Shown here piece by piece: positions 24,161 through 36,297 of a stretch of DNA of 64,000 nt (positions within the stretch are counted from its first letter, which is position 1; the number at the start of each line of letters is the position of its first letter). The notes beneath the pieces were generated by a model. The model was not told the origin of the DNA. It made no database searches and saw only the letters and a program-made list of their open reading frames with translations. Source of the DNA: Phanerochaete sordida (lineage: Eukaryota; Basidiomycota; Agaricomycetes; Polyporales; Phanerochaetaceae); NCBI GenBank assembly GCA_019973155.2, contig BPQB01000122.1, positions 1 to 64,000 of the forward strand, in the 5' to 3' direction. A program made the position numbers and the translations under genes.

Positions 24161-27100
24161 ATGGCTTCCAAGATGCCAGCTGCTACCGCTACCGCTGCTT
24201 CTACTCCCTCTCCCGCCTCCCTCAAGGCCGCCGTCGCCCCCGCTGCGGGCCAGTTCGACATCACCGGTCTCTTTGTCGCAGACAAGGCCAACCGCGAGGC
24301 TGCCGCAGCCCAGCTTGCTGCTCTCGCCGAAAAGGAGGGCCCCTCGGCCCTCTCGTCCGTCGGCTTCGTCGATGCTGTCGTGAAGGCTCTCCAGGACAAG
24401 AAGTCGCCCGCTGCTCGCGAGGGCGCCGCTGATGCGGTCGCCGTCCTTGCCTCGACTCCCGCCATCCGGGCGCTTGAGCCCATCTTCATCGACAGCGGCC
24501 TGTACGCTGCGCTCCTCGAGTCGTTCGCCGACAAGATGCCCGCTGTCAGGACAGCGGCCGTCGAGGCGGTGAGGAAGTATGTTGCTGCTATGAACCCATG
24601 GGCAACCAAACTTGTGCTGCCCGCCCTCCTTCACGAGATCCAGACTGCCGGCAAGTGGCAGATCAAGACCGGCTCTCTTGCCGTCCTTGATCAGCTCATC
24701 GCCTCCGCGCCTGTGCAGATCGCTCGTGCGACCCCAGAAATCGTCCCCATCCTCTCCGAGGCCATCTGGGACACCAAGGCCGACGTGAAGAAGGCGGCCC
24801 GTGCTACGCTTGAAAAGGCCACAGCTCTCGTTTCCAACAAGGATATCGAACGCTTTATTCCTGCTCTAATTGATGCTCTTATTAATCCCGTTGAGAAGGT
24901 TGTCCCCACCATCGGACTCCTCTCCGCCACCACATTCGTTTCCGAGGTTGATTCGCCGACTCTTTCCCTTATGGTCCCCCTCCTGTCTCGTGGTCTCAGC
25001 GAGAAGCTCACCGCGACGAAGCGTAAGGTCGCCGTCATCGCCGACAACATGGCCAAGCTCGTCGACTCCGAGGTCACCGTCCGCCCCTTCCTCCCCAAGC
25101 TCCTCCCCGGTCTCCTCAAGGTCGAGACCACGATCGGTGACCCCGAGGCTCGGTCCGTCGTCGGACGCGCTATCGCTACTCTCCGCCAGGTCGGAAACGT
25201 CCCCACTGGTGACGGCTCTGATCTCCCCCCTCTCAAGCTCGCAGACGAGAAGCAGCTCGCGCACTCGCTCATCGCCGTGTACAAGGCTCTCGGCGCCCCC
25301 GCACCCTCGGCTGGCAATGTCGAGACCATGTACGCGTCCAACCTTGCTGCCAACCTCGTCAACGCGAAGGAGTTCGACTCGTCGCAGTGGCACTCTCTCA
25401 TCCCCTACCTCAAGTTCATCGCTGCTGACCCCGACCCTGTCAAGGTCGCGAACGACTGGGTCGTCAAGTCCGCTACCATTGGCGAGGACACCGACGACGT
25501 TCCCGAGGACGAGGAGGAGGGTGAGGACCTTTGCAACTGCCAGTTCTCGCTCGCCTACGGTGCCAAGATCCTGCTCAACACCGCCACCCTCCGTCTCAAG
25601 CGTGGCCACCGCTACGGTCTCTGCGGTCGCAACGGTACCGGCAAGTCCACCCTCATGCGCGCTATCACCAACGGCCAGGTCGAGGGCTTCCCGTCGCCCG
25701 ACGAGGTCCGCACCTTCTACGTCGAGCACGACATCGACGGCTCCGAGGAGGACACCTCTGTCCTTGAGTTCATCTGCTCCGACTCGCGCGTCCAGGCTGA
25801 CCGTGAGGAGATCATCGAGGCGCTCGCGTCCGTCGGCTTCTCTGACGAGCGCCAGGCGCAGCCCATCGGTGCGCTCTCTGGTGGTTGGAAGATGAAGCTT
25901 GCCCTCGCCCGTGCGATGCTCTTCAAGGCCGACATCCTGCTGCTCGACGAGCCGACCAACCACTTGGATGTCGTCAACGTCGCGTGGCTCGAGGGCTACC
26001 TCACCAGCCTGACGACCTGCACTTCCAGTACGTATCGGTATCTGCGTTTGTCGATCCATGCTAATATAATCTGGCAGTCATCGTCTCGCACGACTCCGGG
26101 TTCTTGAACAACGTCATCACCGACGTTCTCCACCTTAACCGTTTCAAGCTCAAGCGTTACCGCGGCAACCTCGAGGCCTTCATGAAGGCTGTCCCCGAGG
26201 CTCGCTCGTACTACACGCTCGAGGCGGCCGAGGACTACCAGTTCAAGCTCCCCGACCCCCCTCTGCTTGAGGGTGTCAAGACCAAGGAGAAGTCGCTGAT
26301 CAAGATGCGTAACGTCGGCTTCAAGTACCCCTCGCAGACCAAGCAGCAGCTGTACGACATCACCCTCCAGGTGTCGCTCTCGTCCCGTGTCGCTGTCCTC
26401 GGTCCCAACGGTTCCGGCAAGTCGACTCTCGTCAAGCTCCTCATCGGTGACACTGAGCCCAACTGTGGCGGTGAGGTCTGGAAGCACCCCAACTTGGTCA
26501 TCGGCTACGTCGCCCAGCACGCGTTCCACCACATCGACCAGCACCTCGACAAGACCCCTCTCGAGTACATGCTCTGGCGTTACCAGACCGGTGAGGATCT
26601 CGAGGAGATGATGAAGGGCTCGCGCCAGATCTCCGAGGAGGAGCAGCAGAAGATGAAGGAGGGCTCCGTCGTCATCGTCGAGGGGCAGAAGCGTCTCATC
26701 GACGAGATCCTTGCCCGCAAGAAGCTCAAGCAGTCGTACGAGTACGAGCTCTCTTTCAAGGGCCTCTCGTCGTCCGAGAACATCTGGATGTCCCGTGACG
26801 AGCTCATCAAGCGTGGCTTCGAGAAGAAGGTCCTCGAGGTTGACACCCGTGAGGCGCAGCGCCTCGGTCTCCTCCGCCCTCTCGTTCGTCGCGAGATCGA
26901 GAAGCACTTCGCGGACTTCGGTCTCGACGCCGAGTTCGTCTCGCACAACACCATGCGCGGTCTCTCCGGTGGCCAGAAGGTCAAGGTCGTCCTCGGCGCC
27001 GCGACGTGGCGCCGGCCGCACATCATGTGCCTGGACGAGCCGACGAACTACCTCGACCGCGAGTCGCTCGCCGCGCTCATCAAGGCGCTCAAGGAGTTCG

Positions 27101-27402
27101 AGGGCGGCGTGCTCGTCATCACGCACAACCGCGACTTCTCCGAGTCGCTCTGCAAGGAGGTCTGGGCGATGCGCGACGGCCGCCTCGAGGCGTCCGGCCA
27201 CAACTGGGTCGAGGGCCAGGGCTCCGGCCCGCGCATCGACAAGAAGGCCGGCGAGGAGGACGACCAGTACGACGCCATGGGCAACAAGATCGAGGTCAAG
27301 AAGGTCAAGAAGCTGACCGCGGCCGAGGCACGCAAGGCCAAGAAGGACCGCATGGCGCGCCGCAAGCGCGGCGAGGAGGTCTTCACCGACGAGGAGTTGT
27401 AA
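24161..27402 (+). CDS. tef3: Translation elongation factor 3 (eEF3), ABC-F type ATPase
   Basis: eEF3 is the fungus-specific ribosome-bound ATPase that helps release E-site tRNA. Two exons (24161-26027, 26078-27402) give 1,063 residues. N-terminal HEAT repeats occupy about residues 30-350. ABC domain 1 has Walker A GRNGTGKST (about 490), signature LSGGWKMKLALARAM and Walker B LLLDEPTNHLD. ABC domain 2 has Walker A GPNGSGKST (about 732), the eEF3-specific chromodomain insert (SYEYELSFKGLSSSENIW), signature LSGGQKVKVVLG and Walker B MCLDEPTNYLD (about 940). The tail is Lys/Arg-rich. The single coding intron is placed so that TCTS/IIVSHDSGFLNNV is continuous. Extreme codon bias towards C-ending codons marks very high expression and leaves long antisense open frames. 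Confidence 0.97.
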
Positions 27403-28147
27403 ATGTCGTCAACGTTGTATTTGCATCTCTGTCGTCTCGTTCCCTCCTCTGTTCTGCACTCGTGTCTCGCTACGGATCGTCATGCTGTTGTTGTATGTCT
27501 CTGCACGTTCTTCGGTCTACTTGTATGATCCTCTGTACCCTGTATTACCTATGGCTCTTTAATTCATGCGCGAATCAACCCAACCTCCCTTGTGTGGCAT
27601 GGATTCGCGCCGCCGGTCCCAGGATGACATAGCTCAGCGCTACGAGAGGTTACTTTGCCTCGCCACATATGACGATTGACCTGTAGTGAGCATAGAGCGA
27701 TTCATGCCGAGCTAGGAGGGCAAGGGCAGGACCATATTGCAGCCTCGCGAGTCATCCTAAATTTCGGAAGAGGCGGTACCATCGTTCCTTATACTGCACA
27801 GCAGTGGGCGCCGGCACGCGGCCTCGAGGCCTATCAAGGCCTCACGCGGCGCGCGCCCGCGGATGCTCTTCAGCACTATCGGCAGTCATCCAGTGAGCTC
27901 GTGGTTCTCGGTGGCAGTAAGAGGGTGCCGCGGCATCAGGTTATGAGGGATCCAGGTGGTCTCCCAGAGGCAGACGCTTACGGAGTAAGCGATCCAGGTA
28001 CCTATCGCGTATTCCTCTCTCCTTTCCCTCTTCCACGTCCACCCCCAACGGCCGACGACTAGCTAAGGTCCGTGAGCCTACTTGTCCCGTGTCATCGACG
28101 TCTGAGCACGCTGACGGGTCAGACAAGCACTACAGGACGAATCGAGA
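27403..28147. other. eEF3 3' region and upstream part of the F-box duplication
   Basis: eEF3 3'UTR up to about 27,560. From about 27,895 onward the sequence matches the region upstream of the second double-F-box gene (from about 36,298), so it is duplicated promoter and leader DNA. Confidence 0.6.
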
Positions 28148-30815
28148 ATGGGACCCCAGCTCTCTCCCGAAAGGGGCCCTCCCCACGTCTCCAGCGCAGG
28201 CCTGCCTGGGGCTGTTTGCGCCCGCATTATCCATTGGCTGGTCTGTGGCCGCATCGACCCTCCTACCATCGCTTGCCTTCTCCGTTCCTGTGCGCTCGTC
28301 TGCCGCATGTGGAACGGGGTGGCGCGTCGGTTCATCGAGCGCGCCGAGGACTCCTGGATCCATCTCGCACTGCAAGGACGAGCAGTGACGCTGTCCGACG
28401 AGGAACACCTCTGTGCCGCGTGCTTCTTAACCCATATTCTCCTTCATCCATTCCTGCTCAAATACCCTCACCCCGGATCCTTCGGCTCACTCACCCATCT
28501 GCCGCTGGCGAGCAGCTGGTTTGGCCAGACGCTCTCTATTCCCTCTGTCGGAGGTCTCTGCGGCACAATAGCGGGTACAGAAACACTGCAACGGCTCTGG
28601 CTACGCGAGGTGATCTGGAGTGCTCACGTCGGTCATACACCACCTGTCGCTCCTTCACGGTCGCGCGCACGGATTCGTACGCTCGACATTGCGGTCGGGC
28701 GTCGCTGGTTGCTGGATCCAGGCTCTGTGGAATTTTTGACATGGCTCGCGCACTCAGGCGCGGTCACAGATCTAACCCATATGTATCTTCAACATATGAT
28801 GATTCTTGAAGAGAAGCTTCTGGGCGCGCTTCTCGCTGTGCTCGATGCCTCGCGACGGAGACTCGTCATGCTGGCTTGCTCTTTTGGTCCAAACCTTTCC
28901 CCACTTCCCCGTGCGTTCTATCATGTCAATGAGCACATTATACGCAATGCTAATCTGCTCAACAGTGATTCCCGCTCTCTCGCAATGCGCACTGCTCAGG
29001 CATCTCGACATCCAAATCCCTTGCGACCCCTCTCCCTTCTTCAATTTGCTCGGTTTTATATCCAATAAATCTCTACCAGTCGAACAGCTGGATTCATTTG
29101 GCATATCCTTGCTGTGGCAACCAATCTGCCAGATGCCTACAAGCGCGATGTGGAGATGCATGGACGACATTTTCCAGATGCCGCCTTACCTTGCCGTTGA
29201 CGCCATAATAGCGTCCTATACAGACCTGTACAGTGAGCTGCACGCAGTAGCCTGGGGCGATCTCTACCTCATCGCCCACCGCGATCCAGTCGCAAGCCGC
29301 CGGGAAATCGCAGAGGCGCTGCCCTTGACGTACCAGCGTCGAGGCCTCTGGCATCGGGACGACCCGTACAGCCTTGCGTCGCCCATACCTGCACGTGTGG
29401 ACCGCCCGTTCCCTGTCGAAATTTGCGAGCGCATCATGGATTTTGTAGCAGGCGAGCCAGTACGCCTCTACGACGCCTGGGCCCCCGATGCTCACCGTAC
29501 GCTCGTCTCATGCTCGCTTACCTGCCGCGCATGGCGGCCAAGGGCGCAAGCACATCTCTTCACAGCACTCACGATGGCCGGCGACGAGACTGCGCTGTCA
29601 AAACTACGCGTACTCCTTACACACAACCCTGCGCTAGGTCCTTTCGTAAGGATTGTCACCCTGCACAGCGCCCGGTCGCCGTCAGTGTCATCGCTGCACA
29701 TGCTCCCAATTGGCGTCACACGCTTGCTACCCAATCTCAGACATCTCCGGATCGTAGATGGCACATTACACGTCCCTCCGTGCGCCTCATTTGGGCCGTC
29801 CATTCGTCGTCTCTCGTCGCTGACAACTCTTGCAATTGTGGGCGCGGTTCTTCCGTCTGTCGAGGACGCCCGCCAAGTGATCTCCGCGTGCAGACATTTG
29901 CAAGAGCTCTCGCTCGAATGGTGTAAATGGCAAACCACGATCCGTGATGCACCTGAGCAGAGCGTTGCACTGGCACCGGCCCTCGCTCTACGCCCCCGGA
30001 CATCCATCCGTCTGCAGTGCCTTTACCTGGCCTTTGCTATACTGTGTGCCAATGATCAGCGAACATGTCAAATTCTGCGCTGGCTCTCCATGTCAGGTGC
30101 ACTTGATTCCTGTGCCACGATCTTTCTTGCCAATACACCGATCTACAATGATGCTCTTCTTGCTGCTGTCGAAGCGGTCGTGTGCGCGGCCCGCAAGGCG
30201 GTGGAGGTACTGGTCCTTTTGATTGGACATGGAGTAGAGCTGACACGATGTGAGTGTGGGAGATCTCTGCGATCGCTGCGCACTAACTCTTGGCCCTTTG
30301 GCACAGTGGGTGCAGCGCTATCAGCGTGCCCAAAGCTGAGACTGATCTCGATCATCCTGCCCTATGATGCAGCGACGTTGGTCCAACTTGCCGATATGCT
30401 TCATGCAGCTTTCGTCGATGCAAATGTTCATCGTAATGTGGACATCGTTCTTCGCCTCTTTTGCTGCCCGGGCCTGGGAACGGAGCCCACTCCTGGGCAA
30501 TGGCAGGCACTCGACGACATCTTCCAAGTTGCAGAGGAACACATGTTCAGGATTGCCAGTGTTCATGTCACCCGCTATTTCTTGCATGCGGACGACGGAC
30601 AAAAGCTGGACACCGTGAATTGGACCCATGCCTTGCGTCAAGATGACGCGGAATTCAGTACGAGACTTAAGACCCTCTTGCCCCAGACGTTCAGACGCAA
30701 TGTCTTGTACAGAGACGAAAAAATCCGTATAGAGTAGGACTCGCTGCATTGTCGAGGTTGTATCTGTAGCAGAAGTTATTCAATCGAAGGGTTTCGTATC
30801 AAGGAGCGGTGACAG
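27895..30815 (+). repeat. Segmental duplication, copy 1
   Basis: Direct-orientation copy of about 36298-39240. Similarity starts in the promoter (shared GAGCTYGTGG...GCGGCATCAGG and GGTCCGTGAGCC blocks). It continues through the whole gene and ends about 75 bp beyond the stop codon (GTTGTATCTG, ATTCAATCGA). The copies have diverged clearly but keep both intron positions and an identical 1,284-nt middle exon. Confidence 0.85.
28148..30737 (+). CDS. Double F-box/LRR protein, paralogue 1
   Basis: A predicted SCF ubiquitin-ligase receptor with two F-box modules in one chain. Exons 28148-28910, 28966-30249 and 30307-30737 give 825 residues. Module 1 (about residues 18-70) reads LPGAVCARIIHWLV...CALVCRMWNGVARR. 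Module 2 (about residues 400-450) reads PFPVEICERIMDFVAG...VSCSLTCRAWRPRAQAHLF and is followed by LRR-like sequence (LLTHNPALGPFVRIVTLH). The apparent frameshift near 28,910 disappears when a 55-nt intron with GTGCGT donor, TGCTAAT branch site and CAACAG acceptor is removed. The second intron is 57 nt, a multiple of three and free of stops, so its retention would only add 19 residues. Confidence 0.85.
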
Positions 30816-33800
30816 CGCAGGTGCTGCTGCGAAGAGATCTCATTTGTTGCAAAGTGCAAATTTTCCACTACTCACACGTCCAAGCACGGACCCTTCAGAG
30901 CTCCTCCCTCGTTGCTCGAGGGCTCTGATGCTTTTTGTTGTCGAAAGCAGCCCCACGATGTCACGGAAGGGTGCTCCGAACGAAGGACTATCCATTCATC
31001 GATAAAGAGGCCCACCAAATTTGCCTTCCTGCCCGCAGGTACTGCTGGGCGTAGAACTCAGGAGATTCTCCTTTGCTCCACCGCATCCTGTGTTCGTCTT
31101 GCGCCACTACGCGTCTCGCCGCTGCGCCCGGACACAGCAGCGGCATGTTGAGCAGTTTGTGCACCTCAGACGGACCTGGAGCTGTGATCAGCATGGATAC
31201 ACGACTGACTGTGCTGCTCGGCCGCCCCGAACGCCAGGCTCGGACGAGCTTGTCCACTCGCTGTTGGCACGACCTCGATGTGAAGTCACAGTCGAGACTG
31301 AGACGGTAGGGATTCCACACGCGGTGGACGTAACGCAAATTCCTGCCAGCGCGGAAAGTTGCCAGTCGCCACGTATGGGCCACGCGATAGCGAGACGAGG
31401 CTGAGCGAGTCTCATATGTAGGAAGCTAGGCGGTCGATAGGCGGTGCCGGGAGCTCCTCTGTGCGCGCGCCTGGTGCCGCTAATGCTGTCGCGGTCTGTG
31501 GTTGGTGCTCGCACTGAGGATCCGGACGTTTTGCCGGCAAAAATGTCAAGATATTGTACGTCGAGCATCGGCGAGTACACTGGGAGTAGATAAGCGTGCG
31601 AAACACGCGCATAAAACATCGATACGCACTGCACAATTTGCGTCAGTCATACGCGCCTCCTGTCGAGCAGCACAGGCGGAGTCCAAGACGGAGAAAGCGT
31701 CGTTCTTTGCACTGACGCGGTCGCTCTTGGTGGAGAACAGCCAGCTTCGCGAAAATCCGTGAGTAAGATCCTGCTTGATGCGACTGTTACAGCAATCAAG
31801 TGTTCGTACACCAGGCAAGTTATGGTGCCTCGGCAGATGTGAGCGTCGCGGTCTGCAGAATTTCTCTCGACTGACTTCAGCTAACGAGACAAGGATCAGC
31901 ACAGGATATATGTAGCTCCCAAGATATGCTAGACGCACCGAGTTGCAGGGACCTCGACCACCACTCAAAGCAACCGCTTCCGTCCTGTCCTCGGCCGACG
32001 TTGGTTACCCAGATATGTGCAGGATCTAGCAGGCCTGCTTGCACCCTCTGGAGTGAGGATAAAGTATAGAGTTACACCACGAATATATGAGTCTACTTGA
32101 TATTTGCCATTCCACTTTGTCAACGCCACACTCGACCGGTACGACGGAGACGAACGCGCGTATCCTGCAAGACTCTTGGGTGCACGTCTAGTGCACGGAG
32201 GAGAACGCGTTCTGACATGTTCTTCGTGTTTAGGTAGTATGAGTAGGAGACCGCTGAGGCTGTTGTGTAGTTATGTTGGCATCGAGAGCACTTTGAATGT
32301 GAGGGCGTGCGTGCGGGTGCTGAAGGCGATGGGAACGATGGGGAGAGGGAAAGCGAGTGGGCTGGTGAGAGACGTTCGGCCCTGGGTGCATCAGACTCGC
32401 GAATGTGTGCGCGCACGAGATCGTCGCGTCGGATACTCTCGAGCTGATGACGGACGGAGAGAAGCAGACCTCCATTGAGCGTCTCGGGAAAGACGCGTCG
32501 GTGATGGCGCGATGGCGGGCGGTCGCAGGCGCTGTTGAAATATTTATTCCCTCTCTCCGACTGCGATGATCGTTACCGGCTCGTCCGCAGCTTCGTGCAG
32601 ACACGATGCGCGTGCAGTCAATTTGTGTAAGGCTTTGCGTCTCCGAGTCGTGTCTCATTCGCCGTGCTTTCAGGAGTTTTCCATGATTACAAGCCTCCCC
32701 ACAGCTACCGACAACACACTGGCGCCTGCTGATCGCTCCAAATAGCCCGTGAGTACTCTAACCGCTTGGAACCGAGGGCGCAGAGTTTGGCCCTTGCCCT
32801 GGGCACCCTCGATAGCGTCCTGGAGGTTCTCGAAGGACTGCTGCTTCGTGTGAAACACTTCGCTGGAGACCAGTCGGTGCAAAGTCTGGGTCTTCCAACC
32901 TTAGGTGGTCTACATCGCAGGACTTTGCTCATTGCCATTCTTATAGCAATCAACTCTTCAAGGATTCCATGACACCGAAGGGCACGACGTGACAGTGGAT
33001 TACCCGCATGCCAATGTCCAGTGCGCGGACAAATTGATCGGGCTTTCGAGCGCACCTAGCTCGTGGACCGCGGCCCTATAACCTAGCAGTGACTGGTGCA
33101 TCAAGGAAATTGCGAGAAATACGAGAAAAAGTGGCCTTTTGTTGAGAAAATCCGGTCGCGAGACGGATACAAGCGGCCGCTCTCTCGGCCAGGACTCTGC
33201 GGCTTCAGCCTCGCTCGAGAGTCTATACACGTGAGCTTCCCGTTTCCTACTGTCCACTCGGGTCTCCATTCATACGACGATGCATTCTGCAGACGGCTCA
33301 TCGCTCACGCCAGCCCAGGTTTTGCGTCATTCTACACGTCTCGACCAAGGGAGACGCGCGCGATCTACAACGAAACCTGACTCAGGTTCTGTACCCTCCA
33401 GTGAGCTATTCATTTGCATTCCCTTCCCTCGAGGTCCTTATTCGGCGCTATCCCTGAACAGCTAGTGCTTTCGTAGCGAGCCTCATTGTGGTGCTCGTGG
33501 AGGGGGCCATCCCTGACTCGCAGCGTGGCGGTCGCACCGTGCATTTTGCGTAGTACCCAGGGCTATGCCATTCTGCGAGTTTACATGATGCTCCCCCTTG
33601 ACAGCGGCGGCTACAGACACTCCTTTAATTCATGATATGTCACATTCCGCAGAGACAGCATGGGGAGGAGTACACTACCAGCAACAGCGCGATGGGACCG
33701 AGGCAGTCCTCGACGAGCCGTGCTCGACAGGCTCAGGCTTGCATCGCATAACAAGAATCAAGCTCGTGGGCTCGCTGGGTTCAGCCGCGCATGTGCGTCG

Positions 33801-35246
33801 CCCTCATCCGACGCTTTGAAAAGCTCTCCGCCATCGCATTTCGCAGATCCTAGTATGCTACGGTTCCAAAATGCACCCGCCCGCACGTATGGACAGCGAA
33901 AGGACAGCTCAGGCGCTACTTCTCGTCAAGGAAAGCTGTAAGCCTGGTGTCGGTGGTTCGTCTAGCCCGCGCTGACATCCCCTCCATCACGATCGTTCCG
34001 ATCTTCGGGCTCGAGGCTCTTATTGCAAACACTACCAGCAGTCATGAGCAGTACTACACCCCCACCGTGACAATGATGGATGGAGCGAGAACCGAGATTG
34101 CAGATAGATAGTCGACTGGTCCAAGGCTACACATCAAACTATGAGCAGTGTAGGCGCAAACGACGTTTGCAAACGGTTCGCAGTTCGGTAGAGCATGTTC
34201 GATCACAGATTATCGGCCAGCTCGGCAATAGTGTCGGAGACGATGATATACCAAGGCGCCTCCGACATTCTACTTTCCTGAGGCAGCCAGTACGTCGCAT
34301 TAAATTCTGAAGCATCGTGCCAAGAGTGGTATTCACGGTCTCAGCTGGTTCGACACATCTCCAGGCATATTTGTTCCGCGAAACGTGGTGTGTCCAAAGG
34401 GAAGAACAACTTCATGGACGCAGACGCAGCAGCACTTTGGGGAGTTGTTCGAACTCCGCTGATATTCGGCACCCTTCGGCATTCTCTCGCGCTCAGCTTG
34501 GTTTGTGCGCTACATTTCCCCCTGCCTCCTCACTCTCATCTTCGTCGTCCCTACGCATCTCTTTCATGCGGGCCGGCTCATGGTATGTGGCTACTCACCA
34601 TCTTTTCAAATACTTGTATGATTACCCCGTCTCATAGGTGTACTACTAGCCCTCCCTGAACGCAGAGCTTGCCATGCCGTCGACCTCATACATCGCCCCC
34701 TCCCTGGTGCGTATTATAACCCTGGATATGATCCACCTCTCACACTTCTACAGAGATCTCCTGTGATATGCTCCATTCATCTTGATCTACCAGCTGGCAT
34801 GCCTGCACGCCGGAATCCAGAGGCACAACTGCGACAACAAGGGTCCACACCTGCACTGTCCCATTCTGCCACCTTGCTCTCGTCTTCTGCGCTCCCTCAC
34901 TGCTTTGATAATACTTGTGTCCGTTGTAGCTCTGTTGTAGTACTATACTGTATGCTGCATGTAAAAATAACCAATATGAATAAATATCGAATTGTTTTGA
35001 ATTTATGCGCCAGTGTGCCAACATTGTCCAGCAAAATGACCAGAAAATGCGAATATATCAGCGGCTGGGAGATCCCGACGCCTTCAAGCTCCGCCGCCAG
35101 ACAATTTCCATATAGTGTGTTTGCTGCTCGTCATTGCACCGGATTCGCCTAACGTTACACCAGGTCTAACGGAGCACAGACAGTAACGGCTTCTTTATCA
35201 TACGGTGAGCGAACGATGAGGCGCGCGTTACCAACCACGCGAGGAA
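30816..35246. other. Gene-poor spacer between the two double-F-box genes
   Basis: No gene could be supported in about 4.4 kb. Short, interrupted coding-like stretches occur, for example minus-strand 32,880-32,760 (SSEVFHTKQQSFENLQDAIE) and plus-strand 33,975-34,090 (ADIPSITIVPIFGLEALIAN). They have no joined model or recognisable family and may be decayed genes. Confidence 0.45.
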
Positions 35247-35553
35247 CCGTTTGGAAACGGCGTTACAGCTAACCACAGAACGATAGACCGCCCTGCCGCA
35301 ATTTACGCTACAGGGCGTTCAAGCTCCGCCCGAGATACGAGCGCGATCTCGCCCTGCCATTGGCTAATCAGTCTCGCTCCATCGCTCGCTCCTCGTCCGC
35401 ACCAGCTCGGCAGCCACGGCTCCAGCGAACGATGGCTCTGATGCGTGGCGGGGTTTCAAACCCCTGGGCTGGAAATTGTCGAGGAGCGGTCTATCGTTCT
35501 GTGGTTAGCTGTAATCATTTCATTGCTCCTGGCACGCCGGGGGTGTACCCGGC
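35247..35553. repeat. Cluster of nested palindromes
   Basis: A perfect 29-bp inverted repeat has arms at 35263-35291 and 35486-35514 (195 bp apart). Around and inside it are smaller perfect hairpins: CCGTTT-GG-AAACGG (35247-35260), CGAGAT...ATCTCG (35331-35351), GGGGTTTCAAACCCC (35450-35464) and GCCGGG-GGTGTA-CCCGGC (35536-35553). No coding content. It could be a MITE or foldback-type element remnant; target-site duplications are not evident. Confidence 0.7.
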
Positions 35554-36297
35554 CGAACACCTGCATGGTCATCGGCATGGCCGCTGGACGCTGACCAGTA
35601 TCTCAACGAATCTGTACCAAAGATTGCGTTTGCGTTCGCAGCATGCCCAGGCACGTTTCAGTCTCCGCCTCTTTACACTTTCATTCGGCGTCATGATCCA
35701 GCGGCGACCGCAAGGCATCACGGTGCTGGCGCCACTCGAGCTTGCATTACACTTACCCCACGCGTTGACATGTGACAGTCCGACGTACCCCTGGCGTCTC
35801 ATTCACACCACACCCTCTTGCAAATGCATAGCTTCTGGCCATACAGAGCGGTGCGCCTGCTGCTCTGCCTTCGCCAGCACCGCACGCCGTGCAGCGCATG
35901 AAGGACGCACGGCAGGCGCTCCGCCCCCAGCCTGTCCAGTTCTGGCAGCGACGCATGACCTTTTGCGCGGGATGCTGGCAGCGAAGCTGCCCCCCGTTCG
36001 TGATCGGGGGGCTGCGCAGGAGACAGGGCGGCACGGTGCACTACTACGTAATCGTGTGTCCTAGACTCTAGCCTTCTTTCGGAAGGCGAGAAAGAGCGTT
36101 GCCAAATATTAGTGGATATCTGTGCGTATCCGCTGGGATGAGCCGATATTCGTTCTTCAAAGGTCTCGCGGCGGTGCGAGTTGGATGGCTACAGGGCTTG
36201 CACAGCGCAGTAAATCTTTCTTACGGTCTTTCCCGGTAATGGTAATTGTAGCGCAAGATTCAAGGGGATCCACGTTCCTTGTCCCGCCACCACGATC
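35554..36297. other. Intergenic, unassigned
   Basis: A 234-codon open frame (35360-36064, plus strand) crosses this area and the palindrome cluster. Its product is Arg/Ala/His-rich with no motif and is not called as a gene. Confidence 0.4.

Noticed and set aside
24866..27201. Two antisense open frames of about 400 codons across eEF3 (24866-26059 and 25996-27201)
   Set aside because: They arise because the extreme codon bias of eEF3 removes the sense codons that would read as antisense stops. The sense strand has all eEF3 motifs.
28905..28970. Apparent frameshift (pseudogene) in double-F-box paralogue 1
   Set aside because: A consensus 55-nt intron with branch site restores the frame exactly where paralogue 2 has a matching splice pair.
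35360..36064. 234-codon open frame over the palindrome cluster
   Set aside because: It includes inverted-repeat DNA, has no motif, and there is no neighbouring exon to join.
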